From positions 124,001-188,000 of the forward strand of contig JAGMWU010000047.1 in the NCBI GenBank assembly GCA_018697195.1: a DNA stretch of 64,000 nucleotides, written 5' to 3'. Both the position numbers and the translations under genes were made by a program. The notes beneath the pieces were generated by a model. That model did not search any database. It was given only the letters and a program-made list of their open reading frames with translations, and had not been told where the DNA came from. Below are positions 37,893 through 50,320 of the stretch, piece after piece; positions within the stretch are counted from its first letter, which is position 1, and each line of letters opens with the position of its first letter. This DNA comes from Certhia americana (taxonomy: Eukaryota; Chordata; Aves; Passeriformes; Certhiidae).

Positions 37893-39782
37893 TTACCACT
37901 TGGTTGTACAAGGAGTTAACTGGGATTCTGTAACAGCAGAGGTTTGTGGATGAAAATCACAGGCTGAATTTCAACTTACATTGCACTATAAAAGTCGCAT
38001 AAAACAAACCTGTGCTGATACATGGCTTTACATATTAATCATCCTTGCACAGAACTTCCTTTCTCAGGTAACATCATCTCAGATTAATTGTACTAGGGCC
38101 CTAAAAATATTTTTGAATGCGCAACTAATGGCTGCAGTACTGTTTCAATCCTTTTGCTCTGGAGGTATGTGATTCAAGTCTCCAGAAATGACAACTGCAA
38201 GACATAGTTGCAGGGAGAGCAGTTTTGATGAATATACACTGAAATTGTAATGATTGTCTGTGTCAAAGCAAATAAGCTTAGACTTCTTGTTTCTGTTTAG
38301 CTGGCATTCATGCTAGAAATTCTGATTCTTAATGAGAACAATTCATCCATTTACTAGAGTAATTATACACTTTTGAGACACTCTATCAAAGAGATTAGTT
38401 GTTAAAGAGATACTATCGAGAGGTTGAGGACCTACATGCCAGTTTCAATAGATGGAATATTTTCCAGAATGTTTGTTATCCCACTGCATACCACTTACAA
38501 TTTTTGCTAAATGTCATTGAAGATTTCAGTGAAGGCAGCTTTATGCTTCTGAGTGGGAAGAAGAAAATGCAGTTGCACATAAAAATGGGTAACTGACCTG
38601 ACAGAGTGAAATGTCCAAAAGAAGTGTGCTGCAGTTATTAGCTTTTTATGTCCTATTTCCTTTAGTAAGTAAAGATGAAATTTGCTAGTGTGCTAAAGAA
38701 AGGCAGTGCCACTTCCACAATGAGATTTTCTTGAGTGAATTCTTTATATATGATACTATATATATATATTTATAATACTTGAGTGATTCATTCACCAAAA
38801 AGATATTATTGACAATAATAAAATCCATTCATATAATTAAATGTGTTGTTTTCCCTTTAATTACAGGGAAAGAAAAAGGTCAAAGGAAAATATGGAGAAA
38901 CTTAGCACTAAGAAGTAGATAGTAAACACAATCAACTCTCTAGTCTGAATAATGCTAGTCAAGTTGAACATGTCTAGGTATTAGGTAATAGCTTTAATTT
39001 GCATTAAAATAGATTTAAAAACTGCATTACAGAACTACTACATGATAATGTCATGTAGATTGTCAAACAGGGAATAAAAGGGTTTAGGACGGTTACAACT
39101 TATTTATAACCAGCTAAATGGCAGCATCTTTGTCTTGCCAAGAGGGAAGCAACACCACACACATGTGATACAGTATGATAGAGTGTAAGCATAGCTGAGA
39201 CAAAATATAAGCCTCTTAAAGTAACAAATACCTGATTGATTTAGCACTGCTGCCAGAAGTAAAGACAGTGTGGGCTGCTGGGTAATCTGGTTGTGCAAGC
39301 AATGAAACAAAGAAATGAAAAAAAAGTCTAACTGTTCAAACTGGTGCCAGATTATTAAATTACAAAAAAACATTATATTGATTAAAATAATTTTTCGCTT
39401 CACTTTTCATTGTCTTGCCTTTCAAAACTATAATTTTGTGATAATCTTTCCAATCAAATTACTTCTTTGTGTAATTATGCCTTTTCCACTGTCAAAGTTT
39501 GACAGCCTCTCTCTAGAGTGATGCATTATGTTGGAGTTACATGAAGAGGGGGAGCCTGCTGAACTCTTCCATGTGGTGACAGATTTGGTGCAGCACGATA
39601 GCAGTGTGTAGGGTGCAGTCCATGGCCTTGGAACCTCACAACCTGCTCAAAGGCAATCCCTTCATTTTACTGCTCTATTAGTTTAATAGGCAGGTTGAGG
39701 CTGGGGAAGGAATGAGCTGGGGAAGTAAGAACAGTCCTTTATGGTCAAACAGCTTTCCAGGAGAGAAGTATTTTCCTAGAGA

Positions 39783-39798
39783 TTTTTTTTTTTTTTTT
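39783..39798. repeat. Poly(T) tract
   Basis: Uninterrupted run of 16 T with no recognisable retrocopy attached. Confidence 0.9.
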
Positions 39799-40457
39799 AC
39801 ATTCTTTAGTTTAATTGTTTCTGTAAGACACCAACAGACGGTTTCTATGTACAGAGAACATCTCTGTCTTCTTCTTGCTTTCCCCACCCCCCACATCTGT
39901 GTCCTCACTTTCTAGCTCAGATACCTCTTCAACTACAAATGATACTATGCATTGAAATGAGGTAATTGAAAGTAACATCTGATATTTAACTGCTTTCTGG
40001 GAATAGGCAGAAAATTAATAGGGTAAGTGAGTGAATATGTTTCAAAGAGCAAAAGAGGGAAATAGCATTTTCCAAACCCCAGAAGCTGAGTGCAATTGCT
40101 TATATTATTTCAGCTGAATGGGGGTGGGGTGGCGGGTGGTCTCTGTGTATTTGTGTGTGTAATTACATCAGTACTATTAAGTGCTTATGATTAATTTTTT
40201 CTGTTTACTGATGTGTCTCTAAACCTAGCATAATTAACTTCACCTCCAACATGAGACTCAAAAACTCCTTGGAAAGACAGACACAAATGTGGGCAGCATG
40301 CTCTCATCTTTCAGAGACAGGAAACATTATAATAAAAAAATTTCATTTGTGAATCTTTAGGGTGACAAAATCTGAGATTTTGTACAACCATTAGCAAACC
40401 CTGTGTGTATTCTGTAAGCAGCAAGAACCATTGTGCTCCAGGCCTGTTTTTTAGAAG

Positions 40458-41863
40458 TGCTCTGTCATGGTTTAGCCCTGACTGGACAGTTTTGTAATAC
40501 TGACACCTTATTAAACCAATGAAAAGGGTAGGTACGCCTCTAGTGAATACACATTTTGAGATGAGAGTCCTGAAATATCTCTCTTCGGGTTTTTGGTGGG
40601 ATGAGTTGAGAACCTTGGCCTGGCTGTTCCCCATGGCTGGGCTGGTCTGAGGTTTCCCCTGCCCTCCCTTGGCACCCCTGGCAGGCAAAGGGGAAGGAGA
40701 GGCAGTGAGGGTGGGAGGAAGACTCAGCCCAGTCCTGGCTGCTGAAATCTGCTAATCTTGGATGGCCCAGGCAACAAACCAGGGGCTGAGCCAGGCCCGG
40801 CATCTGCCGAGCAAGGAAAAAGGGAGGTGATCAGCCCTGGTGTGAGACATCTGAAGCCTGACCAGGCTGGGAAAATATCTTAGCCTCCCTCTGTCAGCAC
40901 AGCTGGATTTAAAGGCAGCAGCCAGGTCTTGAGAAAGATCCTGGCCCAGCTCCAGCGTCACTGCAATGCATCAAGTGACTGCCTTGTACCAGCTGCAGCC
41001 TGTGTTAACATTTTTCTGATCAGATGAAACTTCCAAAGCATGAATCTTACCCAGAGAAAAAGAGGAGACCGGATGAAATGCAGAAAGATACAGCATGAGA
41101 CTTAATGTCAGAGGAAGTGAGAAGAGAATCTTAAATGGAAAGGAAGACTGGAGAAGTGGCCTGATTATGTTGGACTTCTCTTGTGAGGCCATAGAGAATG
41201 GACTAAATACCCAGTAACCTATGGAGTGTTTCTTAGGGGGATGCAAGGTTCTAGTCATAGTTGTGAGCTGCTAGAGAAAATTGAACAGAGGAAGACCAAG
41301 AAAGAGAGAGATGATGCCCTTCCCATTGAGAGAAGATGACCTCTGTTCCTTGAGATGAGAACTCTTGTTTTACACTAGAAGAGGCATCCTTAAACTGTAC
41401 CCTAATAAACTGATATGGTCCATGAGCTGCTGTGGAAGGCTGTCTCATGGGAGGGACTTCACAATGGCAACATTTCTTCCTCCCGGGCGGGCCATTGTGG
41501 AGTGGGAGAGCAAGAGAACTGGTATCTTGTGGAAATCTCTATGGTATTCAAGAGAGACTCCTTTCTTCTTGGTGAATTGAGAAATGATTATTTTAAGGGT
41601 GATAAGTGACTGAGAATCCCAAGTTTTGTCTTTTTATATTGGAGTAAGAAAGTGAATAGTTGGTGGTGGGGGGAGGGGAAGTGTTTTTGAGGGTTTCATT
41701 CTATTTTCTGGGTTTTTCCTCTTAGTGTTAGTTAATAAAGTTTTATTCCTTTTAAGTTTATGCCTACTTTGCTCTTGATTGGGAAATTTCAAATTGGCAA
41801 ACCAAAGCTGAGATATAAAATTGGTGTTTCTACCCGGTTTCAAACCGAAACCACGACATGCTC
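40458..41863 (+). mobile_element. Second 1.4 kb solo LTR of the same family, with 5-bp target duplication
   Basis: The LTR runs 40,463-41,858 (1,396 bp). It starts TGTCATGGTTT and ends AAACCACGACA, giving an 11-bp terminal inverted repeat with one mismatch. It is flanked by TGCTC on both sides (40,458-40,462 and 41,859-41,863). The flanking duplication differs from that of the first copy, so the two insertions are independent. The two copies are collinear with small indels. AATAAA lies at 41,734-41,739. This copy has a short T run where the first has about 20 T. Minus-strand frames such as 40,971-41,258 have counterparts in the first copy (11,999-12,298), which reflects repeat homology and not a gene. 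Confidence 0.9.
41734..41739 (+). promoter_or_regulatory. AATAAA poly(A) signal in the second 1.4 kb LTR
   Basis: Same position relative to the right LTR end as the signal at 12,787-12,792 in the other copy, consistent with a conserved R-region end. Confidence 0.55.
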
Positions 41864-44800
41864 AAAAACAGAATTTCATTTGCAGTTGGTGGGAGTTGCA
41901 AGCATTTAGACCTTCTGAAAACTGGCCCTGGGGTTTTATTCTTGGAGAGTAACAGGAAAAGTGAGGGAAAATAAAGTCCTCATATAACAGAAACATAGCA
42001 TTTTTTTTCTTTTTCAGATAGAATGTATTCATTTCTGCAGTCCTTGCTATTCTAAATGGAAATCTAACACATGAATCAAACATTCAAGCCAGTGTGTTCA
42101 GTTACTGTATAAAAACTGTTCACAATAGGTGTCTTTACAGTGAAGTTATCAATGCACAAATAGAGAGCTGGCTGAAAACCACTGAAGGATTTGCCAGTTG
42201 ATTATCAAACTAGCCTTTGCAAATGACAGTCTGAGACATGCAGGATAGCCTTAAGAGGCTCTGAGGAATGACAGTAAAATTCCCTATTGAAATTATTTAA
42301 TGAATTGCTGAAATGATGCAAATTCTAAAGGAGTGGAAAACTATGGACTCTCTACAATAAAATACTTTCAGCCAGAACCCCAGTGACTTTTTCTTATCCT
42401 TCTAAGGTATTTAATGCTAGATTTTTGCCCCAAGTCAATTGGTTCGTATTCAAAACTGGTGAAGCTCAATGGGGCTACAACATTAGTACAATCTAGAGTC
42501 TAAATATTTTCATATACTGGAAATTACATTAGAAACAACTACTGTAAGCTTGAAGTTTTAAAGTGTTATTCATGCTGATTCTTTCCTTTAGTATAAAAAA
42601 TGTTCCAAGTGTCAGGTAGTGAGTGGATATGTCTAAGCAGACCTTATAATTTTAGCTGTGAAACATGTTTGAGTTTTAAAAACCACACAGGATGAGTACA
42701 TGAAGGGACACTCAATCTTCTAACATGACTGAGATGGGCATGAATGTATAAACTGATTGGGATTTTCTATCTTCATGTTCTTTGATTTCTCTGCTTGTCT
42801 TCTCTTTTAAAGAGTAAAAGAAAGAATAGAATATTATAGGAAAAGGACATGAATATTACAGGGCAATTTTTAAACAAATTGAAATTCCTGATGCATAGCA
42901 ATGTCCAAGGCAAGAAAATAGTCTTCTATCCATTCTGGTGAGTTCAAAGCCATTTTGGAGATCACTGATTATTTTTCTTGATTTATGACATACGTGTTGC
43001 TCAACTTTGATGTTTTGCATAGCATAAAGTACCATTTGTTGCTTAAAAACAAATATAAATTAAAAAACAACCCCATATTTTCCTCTTTTTAACTTTTATG
43101 TCACTAATTGATCAGGTAAGTCTGTGGGCAGATTTTTGTCTTATGACAAACTTTAGCTCACTTGGAATCTAAACATTGTTTCTGAGGCTTCCTAGCTACC
43201 AAAAAACTCCACTTCTGAAGTCAATGTGCCATACTCGATGTACCTGTAGTGCTTGGCAAACATCCTGGATAGATTCTGGGAAAATATGATTGCACTTCAC
43301 AGAGTCAAATATGCATATATAAAGGGTATTGATAACTGCACACTGGGGAACATTCTGAAAAAAATATATTGGTTTAAGCAGATTCTCAATTCTCAGATAA
43401 TGTTAAAAACATGATTTTGAACCCATTCATGGATTATATAAAGAAGGAAACTGTACCATGATAATAGAAAACGTGATACTTCTCAGCTATTGGCTTTTAT
43501 GAATCACTACTGTGAAAAGAGATAATGATCTCTATCTCCAAGGTGCAGAGATTTGTCCACAAGAAAGGAAACTCATTTACATATTTATCTGTAAAACAGA
43601 AAAATAGCAGTATCTTACCACACAGTGATCTGTGCACTTAAATGAAAGATCTGCACATTTAAATAACAAGAATTTTATTTTTCTTCCTTATCTCAGTTTG
43701 ACAATAAGTACATCTGAACTGTAACATTTCAATTATAATAATGACACCTCATGGTTTCCTTGCTTTGACCTAGAATGTCATTCATCAAAAGACGATAGGT
43801 CATTCTCCCAGCCATACAAAACAGAGTTAATTCTCAGTAATTCCTACTTACACTGATTAAGTAGAATGAATGGGAAAAAGTTGTCACAAAAACACTCTGT
43901 GATTGAACCTCTCAGCTCTGAATTTTCTCTTTAGTTTCATCTCCTTTTTTTCTTGTTACAAATCATTTTGCTTGCCAAACACATCAATCATAAGCATCTT
44001 ATGGCAGCTTAATAATGGAATGGAAACCTCACTTTCTATAAAGACAAATCAGTGAAAAGGAAACTAAAATTTGCAGAAATGGTAGGCTTGACCCTCACCT
44101 TGGTCTCATGCAGTTCATTAACATAGAATTTCTTTTAGTGGCATCAGTAATCTTCCTACTGTCCTTCCAATGTTGAGGGAATAAAGTTCCCAAATCAGCA
44201 ATTTCTTTTGGACAGCATTACCAAGCTTCTCTCATCTACATAGCATTTATATAGTCTCTTTAGGATCATCTATTAATAGAAAGTGACTGGTACAGTGATG
44301 CATCAGAAGTAACAGAACTAATAGCTGTTACATTGCCTCCTTTTCTTTAAAGCACTTTTACATTTTGGCACAGTTGTCAGGTGATTTTTGAGTGAAGATG
44401 TAGATTAGTAGAAGTTTTACCTGATGCAGCATATATAGTCTACATATAGAATCTATTTTTCTCTATAAACATAAATTAATATAAAAAAGCTGGAGGTTTT
44501 AATTTTCCTTTTCGTATAAAAATTTCATTTTTGATAATGCATAGACTTAGACTTGCATTACCACTATTACACAAATAAATGATACGTCACAAGTAATAAC
44601 TTTCAATTATTTAAGCTTTTGTAAAACCCTTACCAAAGTCATTCCAGATGACTCATATTGTATGAAATTGTCTCAGTAGTTGCTCATCTGTTACTGATAA
44701 GGGAGGCACAAAATAAATCACAGCAATATGATTTGAGTAAAATTTTCTAATGCACCTAAGTTGTAGAAGATCTAATTTTGGATGCTTGAAGCGATGCAGC

Positions 44801-47800
44801 TATGCAGTCAGACATTGACTAGAATGTAAATGCCGATTCCAGTAGGATTTAGAGCTTCTTCTTACAAGCATTTGAAAATGCTGTGATCCTTTCTCTGCCA
44901 TTTTTAAACATCTAAATATTTTCATGAGTCTTTGATTATAAGAATTCAAAGTCTAAAGAAATGTAAATATCTGCAGTATTGCAGAGTATAGTTTGATCCA
45001 AGTGGAATTGAGACACCAAGATTTATGGCTAAAATATTTCAGATATGTAAAACCCCAAAAATGTTAGGGCCACGATTTCCCCAAATTCATAATGTTCCAA
45101 ATGCACAAATGATCTCAATCTTATAATGAGCAGTTAAGATCTTATCTTTTTCTTAAGCAGCATTAACTCTTTATCTGCATGATATCAAGGAACCTAAAAC
45201 ATAAATCCATTCATTCCTCTGGGTTTTAATTCAGGCTGCATTTTCTCTGGTTGTTTACAGTCTCCTTTCATAGTAAAGCTATCATGGGTCCTGATTACAA
45301 GAGTATGTTTTGTTTATTTATAAGCTTTCGAAAGCTGCTCATCGGGGTTTTTTTTCTCATCTTGTTTTGGCATTAATGAGTGCTGCTTTAACACACTTTG
45401 GAAAGGGAGTAGAAAAATATTCTCCAAGTTCTGAAGATGAAATGAGGTACTAAGAGGTGGAAAGATTTGTTCTAGTCACACAGCTAGGCACCACATCCAC
45501 AGATTATGAACCAGATGTTTCCATGGCCCTCATCAATGGAATACCTGAACACCTGACCACCCTCAGTGCACTTGCCTTTTAAAACAGCCCCATGAGATGA
45601 GGAATTACTACAATACTCACTGTCAAATTGAAGAATTGAATTACAGGAAAACTAAGGGTGCAGTTCTGAAAGTACTTAGGTTTTCATTATATTGAAATTT
45701 TCCAAAAACAATATAGGAAGGAAATAGCTTGAGGAGGGAATTAAACCTGTCTTCTAAGCCTTGAGCTAAAGCTGAAACTGCTGAACAACCTTCCTCTTTC
45801 TTCTTGGAAAACTCCTGCTACTCCATATCACACAATCTGGGTCATATCCCAGCTAAGCTTGTTTCTTTTCTCCTGGCATGCTGCTCAGGTATTTGTGCAC
45901 AGACTGTTAGCTAAGGAAACTGATTTATTGGGATCATCTGCAAAGGTTAATTCTCACATAGGGAATGCCATTAACAGGTTGGCCATTGACCGTCTAGATG
46001 GTCATGGGGATTTCTGTAACAGACATTTTGTGACACCTTTTTCACCTGTGTCAGCTGAGACTCCCTGAAATGCTGGTTGGTGAATTATTGTAATTCAACT
46101 AACCACGGTCAGCATGGCCCCTCTGTGGTCTATGGGCTACCTCAAGCCACGTACAAAACTCACCTTATGGAAACATTATGTTTTGAATATGTCACAAGCA
46201 TCCGTGAAAGTGCATCTGAGCATAGCATAGAGTTGCAAATAGAGTTCTCAATCAGGGAGTTTCTGTCAGTTAGCTGATGCTGATGTCTGTGTGGGGCCAG
46301 GACAGCCTATATGGTATCCTTTTTCTATCTATAACAAATCTTACTTGGGCAGAAATAGGCTGGGGAGTACTTTTTACTGCCCTACCAAGCAGAGTGTGTG
46401 TCTGTGTGCGTGTGTGTGTTTTTGTGTGTGTGTAGGGACAGCTCTTACACCCGCCTGCATTATTGTTCAAAATAAGTTACAGCATTTCAATCCAATGTGC
46501 AACAGCATATGTATTTTTACCCTTTTTATCCTTTAAAAATATTCACATTCATATCCCTGGTTTTGCAGGGCTTCCTGTCAGCCATTTCTTTACTCGAGTA
46601 AAAGGACTGCTCAGAAGGTCCTTTCTGGGAAGTACTGTCTCTGCAGAGCCCAGGTATTCAGTGGCACCCCCGAAGAGCAGCAGCACCTGTTCTTTTGGCA
46701 AAAGGAATATATGGATAGAATGAGCAGAAAGAAAGCATTATTCTCTATTTACTTTCCCCTCACGTTATTGTTTCCAGATGAGCCAAATAAACAGAAAAGA
46801 TTCTTGAATAACTGAGTGACTTGCATGTGCTTTTGCATATGTCTTAATGTATATTACTGGAGAGAGGAATCAAATTTTGTGCCAGGGTTTTACAACACAA
46901 TCTTTGTTGTTTTTGTTTTTCTCTTCAGCATATTTTATTAGGAAAAAAAAAAAAAAGTGCTGAATTGAGCTCATTACTCGTCAGACCTCAGAAATTGCTC
47001 TGTTTTCCTGAACCAGAAACTGAGTAAGAACTTCAGGACTGGGCCTAATGGTTCTGTAATTATGTCATATTATCACTATGTTCTTCAAAATGTCAACATG
47101 AGGAGAAAAAAGGCTATAGGCTATTATTCTCTCATTATTGTGGTGTTCCTTTGAATACTGTAGAAAACATCAAACACATATTTAGAAACAAAGGCAGACC
47201 GAGCAAATGAGATCATGCTGAGGCCTTTGTTGCTGTGGCTGGATTGTTTTTGATGTCTGAACTAGCTCAGTAACTGGTTTTATCTTTATCTGGGACCAAA
47301 ATGCAGCCTGCAGCATCAACACACCCGGCCAGACAGCCAATAACCATGGCTGAGGTTCTGACCTTTCCAGATTTCCTCACAACTAATAAGTAGCTAAGTG
47401 AGAACCCTTTTTTGTCTTTTTCTTTCTGGAAGACACTTCTCACACAAAGCAAAACCTTTGAATTGTTATGTTTATGCAAAATTCAACTACAGTTCCATTT
47501 GAATTTTCTTCTTCAGAAACTGCATTGTGGAAAGCACCTGTATGTGTGAAGAAGCACTTCTTGTTCAGCTGCTTTTCCCAAACCTCAGGCATTTTTGCCT
47601 CACTTCTCTGTGTTACAGATTGGCCATTGCAAACAAAATAGAAAGATTTTCACAAATATTTTAGTAAATGTTCAGTGTTCTTTTTTAGTGTAGAATATAG
47701 GTGACCAGTAGTTTCATATTCACTGAGAAGTATCTGAATTGAATCACAAGGACTAATATATAGTATTTTCAAGGCCAACTGATGTGCAGACTGGTTAACC

Positions 47801-48622
47801 TATTTCCTCTTGTTGCTGCACTCCTTGTGAATAGTTGTCACTTATTTTCTATGGTTTTCAAGGGTATCATCTGTCATCAATTTGGTCTGTCTGATGGCAT
47901 TAAGGTGGGAGAACATCTGTCTTCGAATTGTTAGGATCCCACTTTGAGCCCTGCATCCTTAAACATTTGTAAATTGATTCCGAGTAATATTAGGTCTCCA
48001 GGGTTCTTGCTTTGCTAACTGATAAGGTTCACTTTAGAGTCTTGTAAAATATGGGTATAGACAAAATAGTCTGGCCAGAGCTCAAATTATTCACTGGATG
48101 TTATATGATGCCTTGAGTGCTGTAGGCCTAGAGATTACAAAAGTAAAACCTGGTATGCTTGATTTCAATATAAGAACTGAGAAAATGCATTCAAAATCTT
48201 TAAGAAAGGAGACTTGTCTAATTGCATAAGGAAGCACTCCTCACATGTTTAATTCTCAGGTAACAACTTTCAAGTTTACAATGAGTTCATGTTCAAAACT
48301 GCCTACCAAATGCTTTATTTAAAATCTAAATATTTTCCAACATTATTAACAATAATCACCCCAGAAGACGTCAAAAAAAAAGCTGTATTATTGTATTGCA
48401 GTGACTGCAGCTGGACCTGCATGTGAGAATGATGCATAAGTAATAAGAGATTTTCTTTGAAGCTTTTCATAATCTGTGATTTTTTATGACTTAGGTGAGA
48501 TTTCTTAGGTGATTCTTTCTTTAATTGGATTAAATACTTCACTGAATAAATCAAGAAACTGAAGTACCTGAAGTAATTTTCTTCCAGCAACATGTATTTT
48601 CAAATACTTCCAGAATTTTTTG
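41864..48622. other. Unique AT-rich noncoding DNA
   Basis: No interspersed repeat or RNA gene was recognised. An imperfect TG-rich run lies at 46,393-46,433 and an A14 run at 46,943-46,956. A more complex, less AT-rich segment spans about 45,850-46,330. It contains an exon-like 57-base interval (see findings), but no known protein is recognised. Confidence 0.6.
46393..46433. repeat. Imperfect (TG)n simple repeat
   Basis: About 40 bases of TG units with C and T interruptions. Alternating purine-pyrimidine sequence of this kind is common in vertebrate noncoding DNA. Confidence 0.85.
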
Positions 48623-49088
48623 TAAATGTGAAGCTTCCTCCCCGATTCTTGCCCGGAACACATGGGGAGGTGGGCTTCCATGGGAAATTCAGCTGGTGTC
48701 TTTTAATTAGAGAGACATGGCTTCACTCTGTTTGCTCAAAAACATAATTTTTGGCAGGGTGAAAATAACAAACAGGACGTCATGCATGGTACCCAGAGCA
48801 GTCAGGAGAAAAGCACGAGCTCTGAATCTCTCAGGGTCTTTTATACATTTTGGGGGAACCAGGGCAGGGACCAAGGGAAGTATCCAACGAGAAAAGAGTA
48901 ATTGGGACTATTACAATTTCTGCAACAAAAATTAACCAATTGTAACAGAGAACTTTTTAGTAACAACCTGCAAATGAAATGGCAGGAAACTAGGAGTGGG
49001 CCTTTGTTCTCTTAGGATCAGAAACAATTTTCCCAGGGTTTAGAACCGAGACCCCTCTCCTCCTTCACTGAACTGACCCCAACATAAA
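48623..49088 (-). mobile_element. 458-bp solo LTR, minus strand, with 4-bp target duplication
   Basis: The LTR occupies 48,627-49,084. On the minus strand it begins TGTTGGGG and ends CTTCACA, so TG...CA ends are intact. TAAA flanks both sides (48,623-48,626 and 49,085-49,088), a 4-bp target duplication, which is usual for ERV1-like elements. Reading the minus strand, TATAAAAG (complement of 48,838-48,845) lies mid-element. An ATTAAA variant poly(A) signal follows (complement of 48,702-48,707), about 75 bases before the end. The order TATA, R, poly(A) signal, U5 is what an LTR promoter region should show. No internal region remains. The 4-bp duplication is AT-rich, so it is weaker evidence than the 5-bp ones. 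Confidence 0.66.
48838..48845 (-). promoter_or_regulatory. TATA box of the minus-strand LTR
   Basis: The complement reads TATAAAAG, about 240 bases into the LTR from its U3 end. It is a canonical core-promoter word in the expected place. Whether it is still used is unknown. Confidence 0.5.
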
Positions 49089-50320
49089 TGCCTGTATTTT
49101 CCAAATTTAAGATTGTTGTAATTTATTTACAAGAATTATTCTTTGGCAGTGGAGGGGGTTTCATTCTCTGCTTTTGTTGCTTGCTGATGAAATGTAGATG
49201 TGCACAGGTCTAGATTTGTCTAAACACTGTTGTTCAATATGGAGAAACTCTGCTTTGAATAGATTGAGTGAATTCAGTTGAAGATTGAGTATTTGAGGAG
49301 ACGGGAAAATAGTGGAAGATGTTTTACATCCGGACTGGTGACTTTGGATGTCTGCAGAGGCTTGGATGCAGTGCAAGCGTTTGGGACTTCACTTTGGAGT
49401 AGCAGTTAAGGTACAAAACTGAAAGAGTAACAAGCTTTCCCTCTTTCTCTGTGTTTGTCCTTTGCACGCACTTCTTGTCTCTTGTTCCAAGGTAAATTTG
49501 CAGCAACTACATTGAAATAAATGAATAGCGTTGACCAGCGTGGCAGAACTGAGCTCAGGAGTTCAGCATCAATTACTAATGCAGAAGCACTACAGCCTTC
49601 TTCCTTAATTTTGATCAGGAAGACCAATGCCAGTTTTCATTCCCAATGAAAATTTCTCCTTTTCTCCTTCCTAAAAATCATAATTAAGGGAAACAGAGAG
49701 GAAGGGGGAAGAAAAAGAGGGAGAAGGGCCTACTTTTGCATTCTTTTTAACAAATATTGTTCTTTCTGGCAGTGATTGACAGTGATTCAGAATTATAAAT
49801 AAAACTTTCACAGACAACATCGGGGTTTATTTCCCTTTCTCTCTCATTTTCTTGAGAACCTATCTCTTAACTTGAGAACCAGCCATCGCAATTCTACAGG
49901 ATCATTCTAATACCCCTGGACACCTGTTGAACCTCTGGCTGGTTCCACTGGGTGATGATGATGGAAATGGAAATTTAGAGGGGGCAGTATGGAACATTTC
50001 CAAGTCTCAGAATAATTTTGTAGTTACCGTGTTACGCTTTTGTTCACTCTGGGGATATTTGCCTGTATTTGAAGCTTAAGGTGAAGGCTGAGCTTAAATC
50101 AAAATGCACTGTGTATGCAACTTTCCACAGGGTTCCTTTGTGCAAAGAGATATTTGATGAAAATGTTGTTTGCACACGTGTGCAATACAGGTTTGCAAAT
50201 GCACAGAGAGTTTATTATAAATATCAGTGTCTCTTTGTATGAAACAAATACAACTGCAAGTTCAGGAACAGGTCTGGTAGAAGCAACTTGCCTATTCTGA
50301 ATTTGTGGATTGAGAACAAT
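49089..50320. other. Unique noncoding DNA
   Basis: No exon or repeat was recognised. A purine-rich run lies near 49,690-49,730. Short minus-strand frames between 49,161 and 49,627 are unrecognised. Confidence 0.6.

Larger units (their letters stand above)
36668..40457. other. Unique AT-rich noncoding DNA
   Basis: No exon or interspersed repeat was recognised. It holds a 12-bp inverted repeat at 36,954-36,992, an 11-bp tandem repeat at 37,861-37,892 and two nearby AATTAGCCA words at 37,463-37,508. A T16 run lies at 39,783-39,798, and a G-rich patch at 40,119-40,140. Confidence 0.65.

Noticed and set aside
40119..40140. G-rich patch as a G-quadruplex.
   Set aside because: Only three runs of three or more G plus GG are present, so a standard four-run motif is not met.
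11489..41858. Reading the two 1.4 kb LTRs as the 5' and 3' ends of one 30-kb provirus.
   Set aside because: Each LTR has its own complete flanking duplication (AATAT and TGCTC), and the DNA between them shows no gag, pol or env sequence.
46393..46433. TG repeat as a Z-DNA-forming or regulatory element.
   Set aside because: The run is interrupted several times, and such repeats are common. Nothing nearby supports a role.
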